From NCBI RefSeq assembly GCF_019100565.1, contig NZ_JAHRID010000001.1, positions 682,001-746,000 on the forward strand: a DNA stretch of 64,000 nt. The letters are read 5' to 3'. Below, in pieces: positions 8,172-17,835 of this stretch (positions are counted from its first letter, which is position 1; each line of letters begins with the position of its first letter). Origin of the DNA: Arsukibacterium indicum (lineage in GTDB: Bacteria; Pseudomonadota; Gammaproteobacteria; Enterobacterales; Alteromonadaceae). The position numbers and the translations under genes are program-made. Under the pieces are notes generated by a model. The model worked only from the letters and a program-made list of their open reading frames with translations. It was not told where the DNA came from and searched no databases.

Positions 8172-10103
8172 TTAGTTTGGCTTACCGATATGCTTGTCAA
8201 AAAATTCCACCATTTTTGAGTACAACTCTACGCGGTGGTCCACTTTAAAAAAGCCATGGCCATCTTCTTTTACTAACCACTCATATGGCTTGCCAATGTC
8301 ATCCAGCGCTTTTTTCAAGTTATTAGCATGGACAATTGGCACCCTTACATCTTTTGAGCCATGGACAATAAACAGTTCAGCCTTGATTTTATCGACGTGA
8401 TGTACCGGCGAAATTGAACGCATATAGTCGTCACCTTCACCTACGTGGGAGGTTATATACTGCTCTATAGTAGGCGAACGACTGGCATCAGAGCCGTCAC
8501 CATCAAAGAACAACGGCATATCATAAACACCGACGTAGCCGACACTGCATTTGTATAAATCCGGCTCTTTAATCACACCCCACAGCGCAGCGTAACCACC
8601 ATAACTACCGCCAAAAATACAGATACGTTCTTTATCAGCAATGCCCTGCTCAATCGCCCATAAGGTGCCGTCAGTTACGTCATCCTGCATTGCATGGCCC
8701 CACTGTAAACGGCCTGCCCGCTGAAAGTCATCGCCATAGCCACCAGAACCGCGGAAGTTTATCTGCAGTACAGCATAGCCGCGGCTTGCCAGAAACTGGA
8801 CATCGCTATTAAAGCCCCAACTATCAAAAGGACCAAAAGGACCGCCGTGAACATTGACAATTAACGGCAGGTTTTTTGCACCGTCTGATGGCAGTGTCAG
8901 CAAGCCGCGAATAGTTTTGCCATCACGCGCTTTAAAACTAATTTGCTGCATAGGTTGCAGTTGATCTTTTTGCAGCTTACCCAGTGCAGATGCCAGATAA
9001 CGTGCCTGGCCATTCTCAGTATCGTATAAATAAAACTCGCCAGGATTAACATCGCTGCTTACCCGAAACAATGCTGTTTTGCCGGCCCGGTCAAAAGAAG
9101 TAATCGACACTGCCTGGTCTGGAAACGCTGCTTGTAACCCGGCCAGCAGTTTAGCGTCCCGGTGCTCACGATTAATAAACTCCACCTCGTTGTTGGTGGT
9201 CATATAACTTACTGCCAGCACATCACCATTATGGCTATGATAGGCGCGGCCAACATCAGAAAAAGCATGCCTGGCAATCAGGCTAACCTCAGAGGTGTTA
9301 AAGTCATATACAAATACGCCGGCGACATCGTCTTCCGCCATATCATGGTTCGATGAAAAATAGGCCCGGCTGTTGTCAGCTGAAAACCCTAACGGCCTTA
9401 CCTGAGGATTAGCCCGCTTTGAAGGTAAATCAAGCTTTTGCCAGCTATCATTTTTTTTGTAGTGAATAACGGTTTTATTTTCATCAAAGGTGTCACCCTC
9501 AATGTATTCAATACCGATACGAATCGCGCCGCTATTGTCGGCAATTAAACCAGCAATCACACCTTGTGGCTGGTCATCCAGATAGCGCTCTTTCGCCCGG
9601 TTAATATCAATAGTAAAGGCCCGCATGCCATTACGCTCAGCATAGTGACGCTTTCCAATCAGGATCCGGTCAGGCTGGTCTGGCAATAAATGCAGTATAG
9701 TGTAGCCAGACATGCCGGTGCGAAATAACTCTAACCGTCGGGTGCCATCAATATTGGCTGCATACAGGTTCACCGGAGTGCCATACATATTTACCAGGTT
9801 TCCGGTTACTTCAGCCACCTCCATTAACACCCGGCTTTTATTACCCCAATGAAAATTAACCACATGCATATTCTCGCCAAAGGCAAAACTGGACGTTACC
9901 GCCATATTGCTTAACTTCATAACTGCCAGTTTAACTTCAGTATCTTCCTGATAGGTAAACGCAATATGCTTACCATCGGGCGATATTTTCATATTGTTAA
10001 ATTTGGCATGCTCGAAGAAATGCCGCACCGGAATTAACTCGTTTGCCGCAACGGGCATACCAGCGAGGACCACGATAAAAAAAACAGCTAAAAACCTTTT
10101 CAC
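8172..10103 (-). CDS. Secreted S9 family prolyl oligopeptidase-like peptidase (643 aa)
   Basis: Serine peptidase of the prolyl oligopeptidase/dipeptidyl aminopeptidase family, probably periplasmic. A signal peptide (about residues 1-20, ending PVAAN) is followed by a beta-propeller region beginning with the typical MKISPDGKHIAF repeat. The C-terminal alpha/beta-hydrolase domain carries the nucleophile motif GGSYGG near residue 497, the acid in SKDVRVP near 582 and the histidine in DGHGF near 613. The start is GTG at 10103, preceded by an AGGAG site. It lies between the lipoprotein and methyltransferase genes on the same strand, with independent spacing (94 and 74 bases). It could trim peptides imported by the flanking receptors, though that is an inference. 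Confidence 0.9.
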   Translation of the reverse strand: MKRFLAVFFIVVLAGMPVAANELIPVRHFFEHAKFNNMKISPDGKHIAFTYQEDTEVKLAVMKLSNMAVTSSFAFGENMHVVNFHWGNKSRVLMEVAEVTGNLVNMYGTPVNLYAANIDGTRRLELFRTGMSGYTILHLLPDQPDRILIGKRHYAERNGMRAFTIDINRAKERYLDDQPQGVIAGLIADNSGAIRIGIEYIEGDTFDENKTVIHYKKNDSWQKLDLPSKRANPQVRPLGFSADNSRAYFSSNHDMAEDDVAGVFVYDFNTSEVSLIARHAFSDVGRAYHSHNGDVLAVSYMTTNNEVEFINREHRDAKLLAGLQAAFPDQAVSITSFDRAGKTALFRVSSDVNPGEFYLYDTENGQARYLASALGKLQKDQLQPMQQISFKARDGKTIRGLLTLPSDGAKNLPLIVNVHGGPFGPFDSWGFNSDVQFLASRGYAVLQINFRGSGGYGDDFQRAGRLQWGHAMQDDVTDGTLWAIEQGIADKERICIFGGSYGGYAALWGVIKEPDLYKCSVGYVGVYDMPLFFDGDGSDASRSPTIEQYITSHVGEGDDYMRSISPVHHVDKIKAELFIVHGSKDVRVPIVHANNLKKALDDIGKPYEWLVKEDGHGFFKVDHRVELYSKMVEFFDKHIGKPN

Positions 10104-10177
10104 ACTACACTCCTGTATTTATTTTCCTGAATAATACTACACATAGATTCTGACGATAACTGCAAAATCATTACAAT

Positions 10178-11140
10178 TTATTTCTTAATTTTTAATATCC
10201 AGCCAAATAGCTGCTCGTCAATTTTAAACTCAATCAGCGTAAAATTAACTGCCAGGGCAGATAGGTACTGTCTGAATTCCTCCGCAGCAGAAACCGACAT
10301 TGATGCTTGCTGCTGGTCAGCTAAACGCTGCTGAAATGCAGTTAAATTTCGCTGTTCAGCATCCAGCTTGCTTATACTGGCTTCTGAAAAGTTAATAATC
10401 AGCTTTGCCACTCTGGCCATTACATCGCTGTACCAGTGCATATCCGTATCAGTTACTGTAAGTTTTATTTGCTGAGCAATCGCTAACAGCGCGTGATTTG
10501 CCCGCTGCACATTATCCGCTAACTCTGGTTTCTCAGGCATTTGCCTTTGCTCAGCCATACAGGTTAATAACGTGCGTGCCGCCTGAAAAAAGGCGGTGTT
10601 TTGTAAAAACCCGGTCAGGATCGCCAAACCTGCCGCACTGTCTCTGGCAATTTCCGACCCGGAATGATGCATAATAGCGGTAAAGAGCCCTGCCGGTTTT
10701 AGGATCCGCAGACATTCAGCCAGCGCCGGTTTGCGCTCGGCATATTCAAATGCAAACTGACTGGTAACCAGCTCAACCGATAAGTCTGCAAACGGCAGTT
10801 GTTCTGTCTTACATTCAGGGTAAAACTGAATAGTCTTTAACAAGCCTGCAATTTCCGGATTGGCCGTAAACGCTTGCTGTGGATTAATCTGCGCTGCGTC
10901 GGTACCAAAAATGGTGTAATTGCATTGCTTTTTATCAGAGTATCGTCTGGCAGCAACCGCAATAGCGCCGTTGCCGGTTCCGATGTCAACTACTGTAGCG
11001 TTAGCCGGTAACAACGCAAAGCAGCTGTTCCAGAACGCTAATAACTCGCCGTTGTAACCACTGGCGGCTTCTCCCTCACCGAAGCTGTTCAGACTGTTGC
11101 TTGCCTGCCAGTAACTGTCCCAATGCGTCGTTGATTTCAT
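10178..11140 (-). CDS. Class I SAM-dependent methyltransferase (320 aa), substrate unknown
   Basis: The SAM-binding motif I DIGTGNG is at residues 52-58, followed by the acidic loop FGTDAAQ and the motif LRILKPAGLFTAIMHH typical of UbiE/BioC-type Rossmann methyltransferases. The C-terminal half (about residues 180-320) is helical and has no pattern I recognise. No signal peptide is present, so it is cytoplasmic. It starts just downstream of the receptor 2 terminator on the same strand. It may modify a metabolite linked to the radical SAM/receptor block or be an unrelated housekeeping enzyme; the sequence does not decide. Confidence 0.82.
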   Translation of the reverse strand: MKSTTHWDSYWQASNSLNSFGEGEAASGYNGELLAFWNSCFALLPANATVVDIGTGNGAIAVAARRYSDKKQCNYTIFGTDAAQINPQQAFTANPEIAGLLKTIQFYPECKTEQLPFADLSVELVTSQFAFEYAERKPALAECLRILKPAGLFTAIMHHSGSEIARDSAAGLAILTGFLQNTAFFQAARTLLTCMAEQRQMPEKPELADNVQRANHALLAIAQQIKLTVTDTDMHWYSDVMARVAKLIINFSEASISKLDAEQRNLTAFQQRLADQQQASMSVSAAEEFRQYLSALAVNFTLIEFKIDEQLFGWILKIKK

Positions 11141-11157
11141 TATATTTTTCCAAAAAA

Positions 11158-11181
11158 AAAGGCAGGGGTTAGCCTGCCTTT
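11158..11181 (-). terminator. Rho-independent terminator after TonB receptor 2
   Basis: A 9-bp stem (AAAGGCAGG and CCTGCCTTT) with a 6-base loop, followed by nine T on the minus strand, begins about 20 bases after the receptor 2 stop codon. Confidence 0.9.
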
Positions 11182-11201
11182 ATTATTAACTTGCTAACTT
11201 A

Positions 11202-13865
11202 TCAGAAGCTCTGAGTGTACCGGATGTAAGTGATACGACCGAAAGCGTTGTATAAGTTGAAGTTGTAGTCACGAGAACCACGTGCCGCAACTGAAGTACC
11301 GAACTGTGGAATCTTTTCAAAGGCGTTCTGGGCGCCGATTGAAATTTTACCGTTCCATGGAGCACTGTAAGTTAATTGCAGGTCATGGGTAGTCCAGGTG
11401 CCGATATGACCTGCCTGCACACCACCAGTGTTAGTGTTGTACTGAGAACCGATCATGTTGATGTTCCACGCGAAGTCGAAATCACCAATTACGTACTGGT
11501 TGTTCAGGTTAATCCGCTGTTGTGGTAAACCTGGGTCTTCCACTAAATTACGGCCACCGTCAGTAGAGTAATCAAGGATGTGAGACACATACAGGTTAGT
11601 GATAAACCGGCCAGCATTACCGAAATCAAAGTTTGTACGGACATTTAAGTCCACACCTGAAGTTTCCAGAGTACCTTCGTTACCGAAACCAGCATCGATC
11701 CGGGTGATAACACCAGCAGCATCACGAGTTACACCTAAACCTGGAGGCGGAGTCCGACCTTCATTTTCAAAGTTAACCAGATCCTGAGACGTGAATGAAC
11801 GGATCCGATCTTCAATCTCGATGTTGTAGTAATCGGCCTTGATGAAGAACCAGTCATCAAGCTGATATGCTGCACCGAACGCATACTGAGTTGACGACTC
11901 AGAGCTTAAGCCCGGGTTAGCGATGTAGTAAGCGTTGATCTGACACGGGTCATCCGGGTCACCAGTAAGCGCTTCACACGTTCTGGCGTCACCAACTGAA
12001 TCAGCTGAGAATGATGTAGCCTGAGTTAAGATATCCAGTGACGGAGCACGGAAACCTAAACCGTAAGAGGCACGTAACAGCAAGCCTTCGGCTGCTTCAT
12101 AACGTAAACCGATTTTTGGTGAGAAATCTGAACCGTAATCAGAGTAGTTATCGAAACGACCTGCTAATGACACTTCTAAATCATCAGTAGCTGGTAATAA
12201 TGCTTCAAAGTACGCTGCGTTTACTGAACGATCACCACCAGCAGAACTACCTGACGAACCACCAACTAAACCGGCAGCAGATTGTGAGTCGTATTTGTCT
12301 GAATAAACTTCTTCACGGCGCTCAAAACCAACTGAACCCTGAGCAATACCACCGGCCATTTCAAATAAATCGAAAGACGCACTACCGTAGTACTCATTGA
12401 TATCAAACTGTGATTTACGGGCAGTGGTTACTACACCAGCCTGTAAAACGTTTGATGGGTTTGAACCTGGGTTCTGAATGTCATAACCAAAACGACAAGC
12501 AGTAGGGTTGAAAGAACCATCATCACAGTAACCAGGGTTAAAGTTATTAACGTTACCCCAGGCAGTTGATGCAGCCAGGTAGCCATCACCTAAGCCAACA
12601 GTTTGGTTACGAACACGACGGGCACCGAAATCGATATCAATTTCACCAATCCGGCCCATAGATCCAATCAGGAAATCAACGTTTTCGTTGTCGATAGTGT
12701 TGTCACGGTTACCCATGGCAGCAAAACGGTGGTAGAAGAATACTTCTTCGTTTGCACCGACAAACGCAGGATCATATGCAACCGCATTTGGGTTGTTTGC
12801 ATCATACATCCACGCATCTGGGTTGGTTGGGTTATTGTAGCTGTCAGCTGGAGTAGCCAGACCAGCGTAAAAAATGTTTGAGTCCGGAGCTGGCGCATAA
12901 CGGCCGAAAGAAGACGTTTTAGCAACACTGGCGTTTGCATACAATGACCAGTCATCATTAATTTGATGATTTAACTTAACAAACAGCGACTCGTTGCCGA
13001 TTGATGCTTCGTTAGCGTTAGTCGCGTTAAAGTTAAACTGGCAACGCTCTCTACCAGCGATAGGGCCAGGAATAAAGTTTTCTTCATTACAGCCGCCAGG
13101 TACGGCGCTGAATACAGCAGCACTGGCCGGACGCCAGTTATTACCATAAATAGAGCTGCCTGGCTGAACCCATGGGAACGCGTTTTCGAAAATAATGTCA
13201 CGTTTGTTCCATGAAACACCACCGATTACCTGAGTAGTGTCGTTAGCAGATCCAAATACTACTGAACCATTTTCACGCTCGCCGCCTTCACGCGGAATGC
13301 TTACTTCTGCGGCACCAACACTCAGTTCCACACCGCTGAAGTCTTTACGGGTAATAACGTTGATTACACCACCGATTGCGTCTGAACCGTAAACTGCTGA
13401 TGCACCATCAGACAGAATTTCGATACGCTCAACGGCCGCCATCGGGATAGAGTTTAAATCCTGTGATGAACCGGTTGAAGGAGACATAGTTAAACGACGG
13501 CCATCTACCAGAACCAGAGTACGGCTTGCACCCAGACCACGCATGTTAACCTGGCTAACACCCTGAGCAGAGCTACCTGATTGTGGACGGAACGAACCGG
13601 CACTGTTAAAGGTGGTGTTACGAATTAAGTCAGCTACAGAAATCTCACCTGATAACTCGATGGCCTCACGGTCAATAACGGTTACAGGCAGAGCACCTTC
13701 TAAATCAGTACGCTTAATACGTGAACCGGTAACTTCGATCCGCTCAACCTTAGCCGATTCATCTTCTTCCGCTGCAGTTACTGACGCAGTGAAAGCGGTT
13801 GCTGAAGCCGCGCCAAAGGCGATAGCTAAGCGCACAGCTTTATTTAATTTATTATTTGTATACAT
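11202..13865 (-). CDS. TonB-dependent outer-membrane receptor 2 (887 aa)
   Basis: Outer-membrane active transporter. The signal peptide starts MYTNNKLNKAVRLAIAFG and is cleaved near TAAEE; the plug begins near residue 43 (RIEVTGSRIKR) and includes VNMRGLGASRTLVLVDGRR and IEILSDGASAVYGSDAIGGV. The barrel ends ITYIRYTQSF with a terminal phenylalanine. The ribosome-binding site is AGGGAG. Plug and signal peptide are close to receptor 1 (1902-4802), but cysteine-containing loops differ (for example the DPDDPCQ region here), so the ligands probably differ. It has its own sigma-70-like promoter (13981-14010) and terminator, so it is monocistronic. Confidence 0.94.
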   Translation of the reverse strand: MYTNNKLNKAVRLAIAFGAASATAFTASVTAAEEDESAKVERIEVTGSRIKRTDLEGALPVTVIDREAIELSGEISVADLIRNTTFNSAGSFRPQSGSSAQGVSQVNMRGLGASRTLVLVDGRRLTMSPSTGSSQDLNSIPMAAVERIEILSDGASAVYGSDAIGGVINVITRKDFSGVELSVGAAEVSIPREGGERENGSVVFGSANDTTQVIGGVSWNKRDIIFENAFPWVQPGSSIYGNNWRPASAAVFSAVPGGCNEENFIPGPIAGRERCQFNFNATNANEASIGNESLFVKLNHQINDDWSLYANASVAKTSSFGRYAPAPDSNIFYAGLATPADSYNNPTNPDAWMYDANNPNAVAYDPAFVGANEEVFFYHRFAAMGNRDNTIDNENVDFLIGSMGRIGEIDIDFGARRVRNQTVGLGDGYLAASTAWGNVNNFNPGYCDDGSFNPTACRFGYDIQNPGSNPSNVLQAGVVTTARKSQFDINEYYGSASFDLFEMAGGIAQGSVGFERREEVYSDKYDSQSAAGLVGGSSGSSAGGDRSVNAAYFEALLPATDDLEVSLAGRFDNYSDYGSDFSPKIGLRYEAAEGLLLRASYGLGFRAPSLDILTQATSFSADSVGDARTCEALTGDPDDPCQINAYYIANPGLSSESSTQYAFGAAYQLDDWFFIKADYYNIEIEDRIRSFTSQDLVNFENEGRTPPPGLGVTRDAAGVITRIDAGFGNEGTLETSGVDLNVRTNFDFGNAGRFITNLYVSHILDYSTDGGRNLVEDPGLPQQRINLNNQYVIGDFDFAWNINMIGSQYNTNTGGVQAGHIGTWTTHDLQLTYSAPWNGKISIGAQNAFEKIPQFGTSVAARGSRDYNFNLYNAFGRITYIRYTQSF

Positions 13866-13951
13866 GTATTTCTCCCTGGACCACTATCTCGCTAGTGATT
13901 CTATTTTTTAACAGTTACCAATCTTTAAAGGCAATTGGCACTCCATTTATC

Positions 13952-14010
13952 TCGGATATTCTCCGATTTGTCGCTTCCTGATAATAAACGGTATTTTTCG
14001 GTAGGGTCAA
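13952..14010 (-). promoter_or_regulatory. Promoter and candidate operator of TonB receptor 2
   Basis: A -35 element TTGACC (14005-14010) and a -10 element TATTAT (13981-13986) are 18 bases apart on the minus strand. An inverted repeat TCGGA-TATTC-TCCGA (13952-13966) lies just downstream of the expected start, where a repressor could bind. It is not an obvious Fur box. Confidence 0.55.
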
Positions 14011-14344
14011 CAGCTTTTATTGAACAATTTCGCCTGATAACTGTCCGCCAGTTGTTTTGAACATAATTCAGACGATTTGAACTTCACCCCTTTTTTACCC
14101 CAAAATGGCACTAATCCCTGTTAAATGTGACTTAAAGCTGCCAAAAATGGCCCACAGAAGCAATAAAACCGGTATTTTGCGACAGAGCATGGCGTATAAC
14201 CTCCTTTAATTTGTAATTTATTATTTACACTAAGACCATTTTAAAAAAACGTCATTTTAAATGCCTGTCGAACTAAATTGGTGATCTCGTGCTTAGTCGG
14301 GTCATTCTGCGGTATCTAGTGTCGTATTTAGCGTTATAAGCGCT

Positions 14345-14373
14345 TTGCTAAATCAATATTTGCTGGGTAGAAT
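14345..14373 (+). promoter_or_regulatory. dinG promoter
   Basis: A -35 element TTGCTA (14345-14350) and a -10 element TAGAAT (14368-14373) with a 17-base spacer. The predicted start is near 14380, immediately before the LexA box. Confidence 0.65.
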
Positions 14374-14380
14374 TAACAAA

Positions 14381-14396
14381 CTGTACGTCTATACAG
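14381..14396 (+). promoter_or_regulatory. LexA (SOS) box controlling dinG
   Basis: The 16-base sequence CTGTACGTCTATACAG has the exact CTGT-N8-ACAG form of the gammaproteobacterial LexA operator. It overlaps the expected transcription start of dinG, a classic damage-inducible gene, so LexA repression of the whole downstream operon is likely. Confidence 0.88.
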
Positions 14397-14411
14397 GCAA
14401 TATGAGCCCTT

Positions 14412-16469
14412 ATGTCAACTGAACCCATGCTTAGTGAAAAGCTGAAGCAACAAATTCGTGATGCGCAGCAGCAGTTAAAAGCCGCTTTACCTAATTACCA
14501 TAACCGGCCGGGCCAGAATAAACTTATTGCAGAAATGGCCAACATTGTCGCCGGCCAGTATCACCGGCACGACCGCATAGGTTTAATTGAAGCAGGCACA
14601 GGTACGGGCAAATCACTGGCTTATTTACTTGCAACTTTACCCGTTGCGCTGGCCCGCCAGAAAACCCTGGTAATTGCCACGGCGACAGTAGCCTTACAGG
14701 AACAGCTGATTAATAAAGACATTCCTTTTTTCCGGCAGCACAGCGCTATTGAGTTTGAATATAATCTGGTAAAAGGCCGCTCCCGCTATGCCTGTATCGA
14801 GCGTTTAAAACATCAGCTGGTGCAACCGGATCTACTGACCAGTGCCGAACGAAGCCAGTCAGCATTGCTGGAGACCCTTTATGAGTCCTGGCAAAAACGC
14901 CAGTGGCTGGGCGATAAAGACACCCTGCCCGCAGTGATAGACGACGTGCTGTGGCAGAGTATCAGCGCTGACCCATATCATTGCAGTAAAAATGATAAAC
15001 GGCATCATCATTGCCCGTTTCATCTTGCCCGGGCAGAAATAGCTGACGCTCAGGTACTGGTGGTAAACCATAGTCTGCTGCTGGCTGATTTAGCCGCAGG
15101 TAATGCTATTTTGCCACCACCGGAAGAGTGTATTTATGTCATTGACGAGGCGCATCATCTGCCTGCTTGCGGCCGCGATTACTTCGCTGGTTTTGCCCAG
15201 CTCAGTCAGCCTCAGCTATGGCTGGATAAACTTGGCTTGCTGGCCAATCAGTTAATTCAGAGCCTGCCTGAAACCAGCTTAAAAGATTTATTGAAACTGG
15301 ACGATTATCGTAACGAGTTGCTCAGCCTGCTAAAACCGATTGAGCGCAGCCTCAGTGAATGGCAAGCCCGCTGGTTCAGTACGCCCGAGCAGACAGATCA
15401 CCGCTTTGAGCACGCTGCCCTGCCCAAATTGTGGCAGCAGCAAGCTGAAGCTATTGCCAATTGTGCTCAGAAAACCCTGGCCCTGCTGGATAAGATCAGT
15501 ACCGCAGTTGCGGATGTCGCGATAACACCGGCAAAACGGAAAAGCCAGAGTAAATTGCTGCAGGAGCTAAGCCAGCTGGCGCAAAAGCTGGAGCAACAGC
15601 AAACGCTCTGGCAATTATATGCTCAGCCCCAGCCAGAGCCAGCTTTTCAGGCCCGCTGGGTGGTAAGGGACAACCAACAACAAGTTACAGCCCATGCCTG
15701 CCCGCTTAGTGTCGCCAATACGCTGGAGCAGCTGCTGTTCTCGCAGGCGTATGCCTGTATTTTGTGCTCAGCTACCCTTACTGTGTTAAATTCGTTTGAC
15801 CATATAAAGTATGAACTAGGGCTGATGGCTCACCCCGGACTGCAAACCCTGCGGGTTGACTCGCCGTTTGCATACCAGCAAAACGGGGTCATTGTTTTAC
15901 CCAAAATGCATAACGAGCCCACAGCCAGTGGTTACACAGAAGAGCTGATAAGTTTGTTGCCCCATTACTTGCCGAAACAACAGGGTAGCCTGGTGTTGTT
16001 TGCCTCGTATTGGCAAATGCAGCAGGTCGCTGAGGCACTCAGAAAGCAAGGAATGTCATTACTGGTGCAAGGCGAAGCATCGCGCCAGTCACTGCTAAGT
16101 CTGCATCAGCATCAATGCCAGCATAGCAAAACCAGTATTCTGTTTGGTACGCAGAGCTTCTCCGAAGGGCTGGATTTACCTGGCAAGTTGTTAACCAATC
16201 TGGTTATAACCAAGCTACCTTTTGCCGTACCAACGTCGCCGCTGGAGGCTGCAATGAGTGAAGCTGTGAGCCGCAAGGGCGGTAACCCTTTTGTACAACT
16301 GGCAATCCCGGCAACGGCGAGGAAACTGGTGCAGGCTTGTGGTAGACTGCTGCGCCAGGAGCAGGATCAGGGCCGCATCGTTATCCTTGACCGGCGTCTG
16401 GTAACTAAATCATATGGCAAGGCAATGTTAGATAGCCTGCCTCCTTTTCAACGCCAGATTGACTACTGA
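14412..16469 (+). CDS. dinG: ATP-dependent DNA helicase DinG (685 aa), one Fe-S cysteine apparently missing
   Basis: XPD-like superfamily 2 helicase that unwinds forked DNA, R-loops and G-quadruplexes in the SOS response. Walker A GTGTGKS is at residues 62-68, the DEAH box VIDEAHHLP near 243, and the C-terminal motifs SEGLDLPG and QACGRLLRQ are present. The iron-sulphur region has cysteines in RYACIERL, DPYHCSKN and HHHCPF, but the fourth cysteine, which E. coli DinG has between the last two, is absent: the interval reads SKNDKRHHH. It opens an operon with the TSUP permease, priC and HDAC genes and is preceded by a LexA box. The Shine-Dalgarno is weak. Confidence 0.95.
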   Translation: MSTEPMLSEKLKQQIRDAQQQLKAALPNYHNRPGQNKLIAEMANIVAGQYHRHDRIGLIEAGTGTGKSLAYLLATLPVALARQKTLVIATATVALQEQLINKDIPFFRQHSAIEFEYNLVKGRSRYACIERLKHQLVQPDLLTSAERSQSALLETLYESWQKRQWLGDKDTLPAVIDDVLWQSISADPYHCSKNDKRHHHCPFHLARAEIADAQVLVVNHSLLLADLAAGNAILPPPEECIYVIDEAHHLPACGRDYFAGFAQLSQPQLWLDKLGLLANQLIQSLPETSLKDLLKLDDYRNELLSLLKPIERSLSEWQARWFSTPEQTDHRFEHAALPKLWQQQAEAIANCAQKTLALLDKISTAVADVAITPAKRKSQSKLLQELSQLAQKLEQQQTLWQLYAQPQPEPAFQARWVVRDNQQQVTAHACPLSVANTLEQLLFSQAYACILCSATLTVLNSFDHIKYELGLMAHPGLQTLRVDSPFAYQQNGVIVLPKMHNEPTASGYTEELISLLPHYLPKQQGSLVLFASYWQMQQVAEALRKQGMSLLVQGEASRQSLLSLHQHQCQHSKTSILFGTQSFSEGLDLPGKLLTNLVITKLPFAVPTSPLEAAMSEAVSRKGGNPFVQLAIPATARKLVQACGRLLRQEQDQGRIVILDRRLVTKSYGKAMLDSLPPFQRQIDY

Positions 16470-16498
16470 CAATTGTAAGCATCAACAGGATAAACCCG

Positions 16499-17284
16499 GT
16501 GTTAACTGATCTGCTTCCTACATCTGATTTATTGTTTATTCTCTGTGCAGTGGCATTTACTGCCGGTTATATCGATGCTATTGCCGGCGGTGGCGGCCTG
16601 CTAACCGTGCCGGCTTTGCTGACGGCTGGTTTGCCCCCTCATCTGGTGCTGGGCACCAATAAACTGGCAGCAACCTTTGGCTCATTTACCGCCTCAGTAA
16701 CCTATTATCGTAAAAGGCTTTTTAACCCGCGTTACTGGCGGCGCAGCCTGATTTATACCGCAGTTGGCGCATTGATCGGCACGCTGGTGGTAGATCAGCT
16801 CAGTACCGACCTGCTGGAAAAGCTGTTGCCATTGTTAATTTTACTGGCTGCCATTTATACCTTATTTAACCGGATCCAACCGGACGACCGGCTGCAACTT
16901 CCTCCTGAAAACAGCAAGTTACATTGGCAGCAACGCTTACAAGGCTTAACGCTGGGCTTTTATGACGGGGTTGCCGGACCAGGGGCAGGCGCCTTCTGGA
17001 TGGTATCCAGCATGGCGATGTACAAAATAAACCTGCTGCTGACCAGTGGAGTTGCCAGAACAATGAACTTTATCAGTAATGGCTTTTCGCTGGTGGCATT
17101 TATGGCGCTGGGCCACGTAGACTATGTACTTGGCATTGCCATGGGGTTATGTCTGATGCTGGGTGCTTTTCTTGGTGCTCATAGCGCTATTCGCTTTGGC
17201 AGCAAATTTATCCGGCCGGTTTTCATCAGTGTGGTTATCGCCATAGCACTGCGTTTAGCCTGGCAGGCCTGGAGCACAGCATGA
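16499..17284 (+). CDS. TSUP/TauE-SafE family membrane permease (261 aa)
   Basis: Inner-membrane transporter of the sulfite exporter TauE/SafE (UPF0721, YfcA) family, with about eight hydrophobic segments. The N-terminal glycine-rich loop AGYIDAIAGGGGLLTVPALL and the second repeat signature FYDGVAGPGAGAFW are diagnostic. It starts at a GTG with an AGGA site about 8 bases upstream, 29 bases after dinG, and its stop overlaps the priC start by four bases (ATGA). Family members export sulfite, sulfonates or related anions; the actual substrate is unknown. Why it sits in a LexA-controlled operon is unclear. Confidence 0.9.
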   Translation: MLTDLLPTSDLLFILCAVAFTAGYIDAIAGGGGLLTVPALLTAGLPPHLVLGTNKLAATFGSFTASVTYYRKRLFNPRYWRRSLIYTAVGALIGTLVVDQLSTDLLEKLLPLLILLAAIYTLFNRIQPDDRLQLPPENSKLHWQQRLQGLTLGFYDGVAGPGAGAFWMVSSMAMYKINLLLTSGVARTMNFISNGFSLVAFMALGHVDYVLGIAMGLCLMLGAFLGAHSAIRFGSKFIRPVFISVVIAIALRLAWQAWSTA

Positions 17285-17835
17285 CCCCGATACAATTATT
17301 GGCCAGCCAACTTAACGAGCTGTATAAGTGGGCTTGTGACATTGACAGCAAGCGCCAGGCTGGCAAACCTCAGGATTGGTTTGAAAGCGGGCTATTTAGT
17401 TGTCACTCTCCTGATTTAGCTGACTACGTTGCTGACGCAAGACGCAACCTGGCGCGGCTTAGCGCCGACCGGCCAGCGCTTTCAGCAGCCAGCCGGCAGC
17501 GCCTGGCAGAGCATGTTGCTGCTCAGGTTAATGCACTTACCCGGGCATTTAGTAACCAGCAAACCCGGAGTAAATTTCAAAGCACGGTAAAAATCAGCCA
17601 TGAACGCGCACAAAAGTCACTACCCGGCAAAGCCCCTGCTACCAACTTATATCAGCAGCTAGCTGAGTTTCAGCAGTTTGAACGGCGGTTACTGGATATG
17701 ATTGAACAGGCCGAGCGTTATGATAACCAGAATGCAAACCGTATTTTAGCACTGCATGGCCGGCTAGGGCGCTGCCGCAAAGCGATAACAGAAGTTGAGC
17801 AGGCAATTTTGCTACATGAGCGTCAGGTACCCTGA
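17281..17835 (+). CDS. priC: Primosomal replication protein N'' (PriC family, 184 aa)
   Basis: Small helical protein that helps reload DnaB at stalled forks. The C-terminal half matches PriC strongly (LYQQLAEFQQFERRLLDMI and ILALHGRLGRCRKAI). Length agrees with E. coli PriC (about 175). It overlaps the TSUP stop by four bases and the HDAC start by one base, so translation is coupled. In E. coli priC is near apt-dnaX; here the genes are about 15 kb apart. Placement behind a LexA box fits a role in fork restart after damage. Confidence 0.9.
   Translation: MTPIQLLASQLNELYKWACDIDSKRQAGKPQDWFESGLFSCHSPDLADYVADARRNLARLSADRPALSAASRQRLAEHVAAQVNALTRAFSNQQTRSKFQSTVKISHERAQKSLPGKAPATNLYQQLAEFQQFERRLLDMIEQAERYDNQNANRILALHGRLGRCRKAITEVEQAILLHERQVP

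Larger units (their letters stand above)
13866..14411. other. 546-base divergent intergenic region between receptor 2 and dinG
   Basis: No convincing coding frame is present on either strand. It holds the receptor 2 leader, promoter and a small inverted repeat (13952-14010) on the left, and the dinG promoter with an SOS box (14345-14396) on the right. The central part (about 14020-14330) is AT-rich and I see no further structured element in it. Confidence 0.8.
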
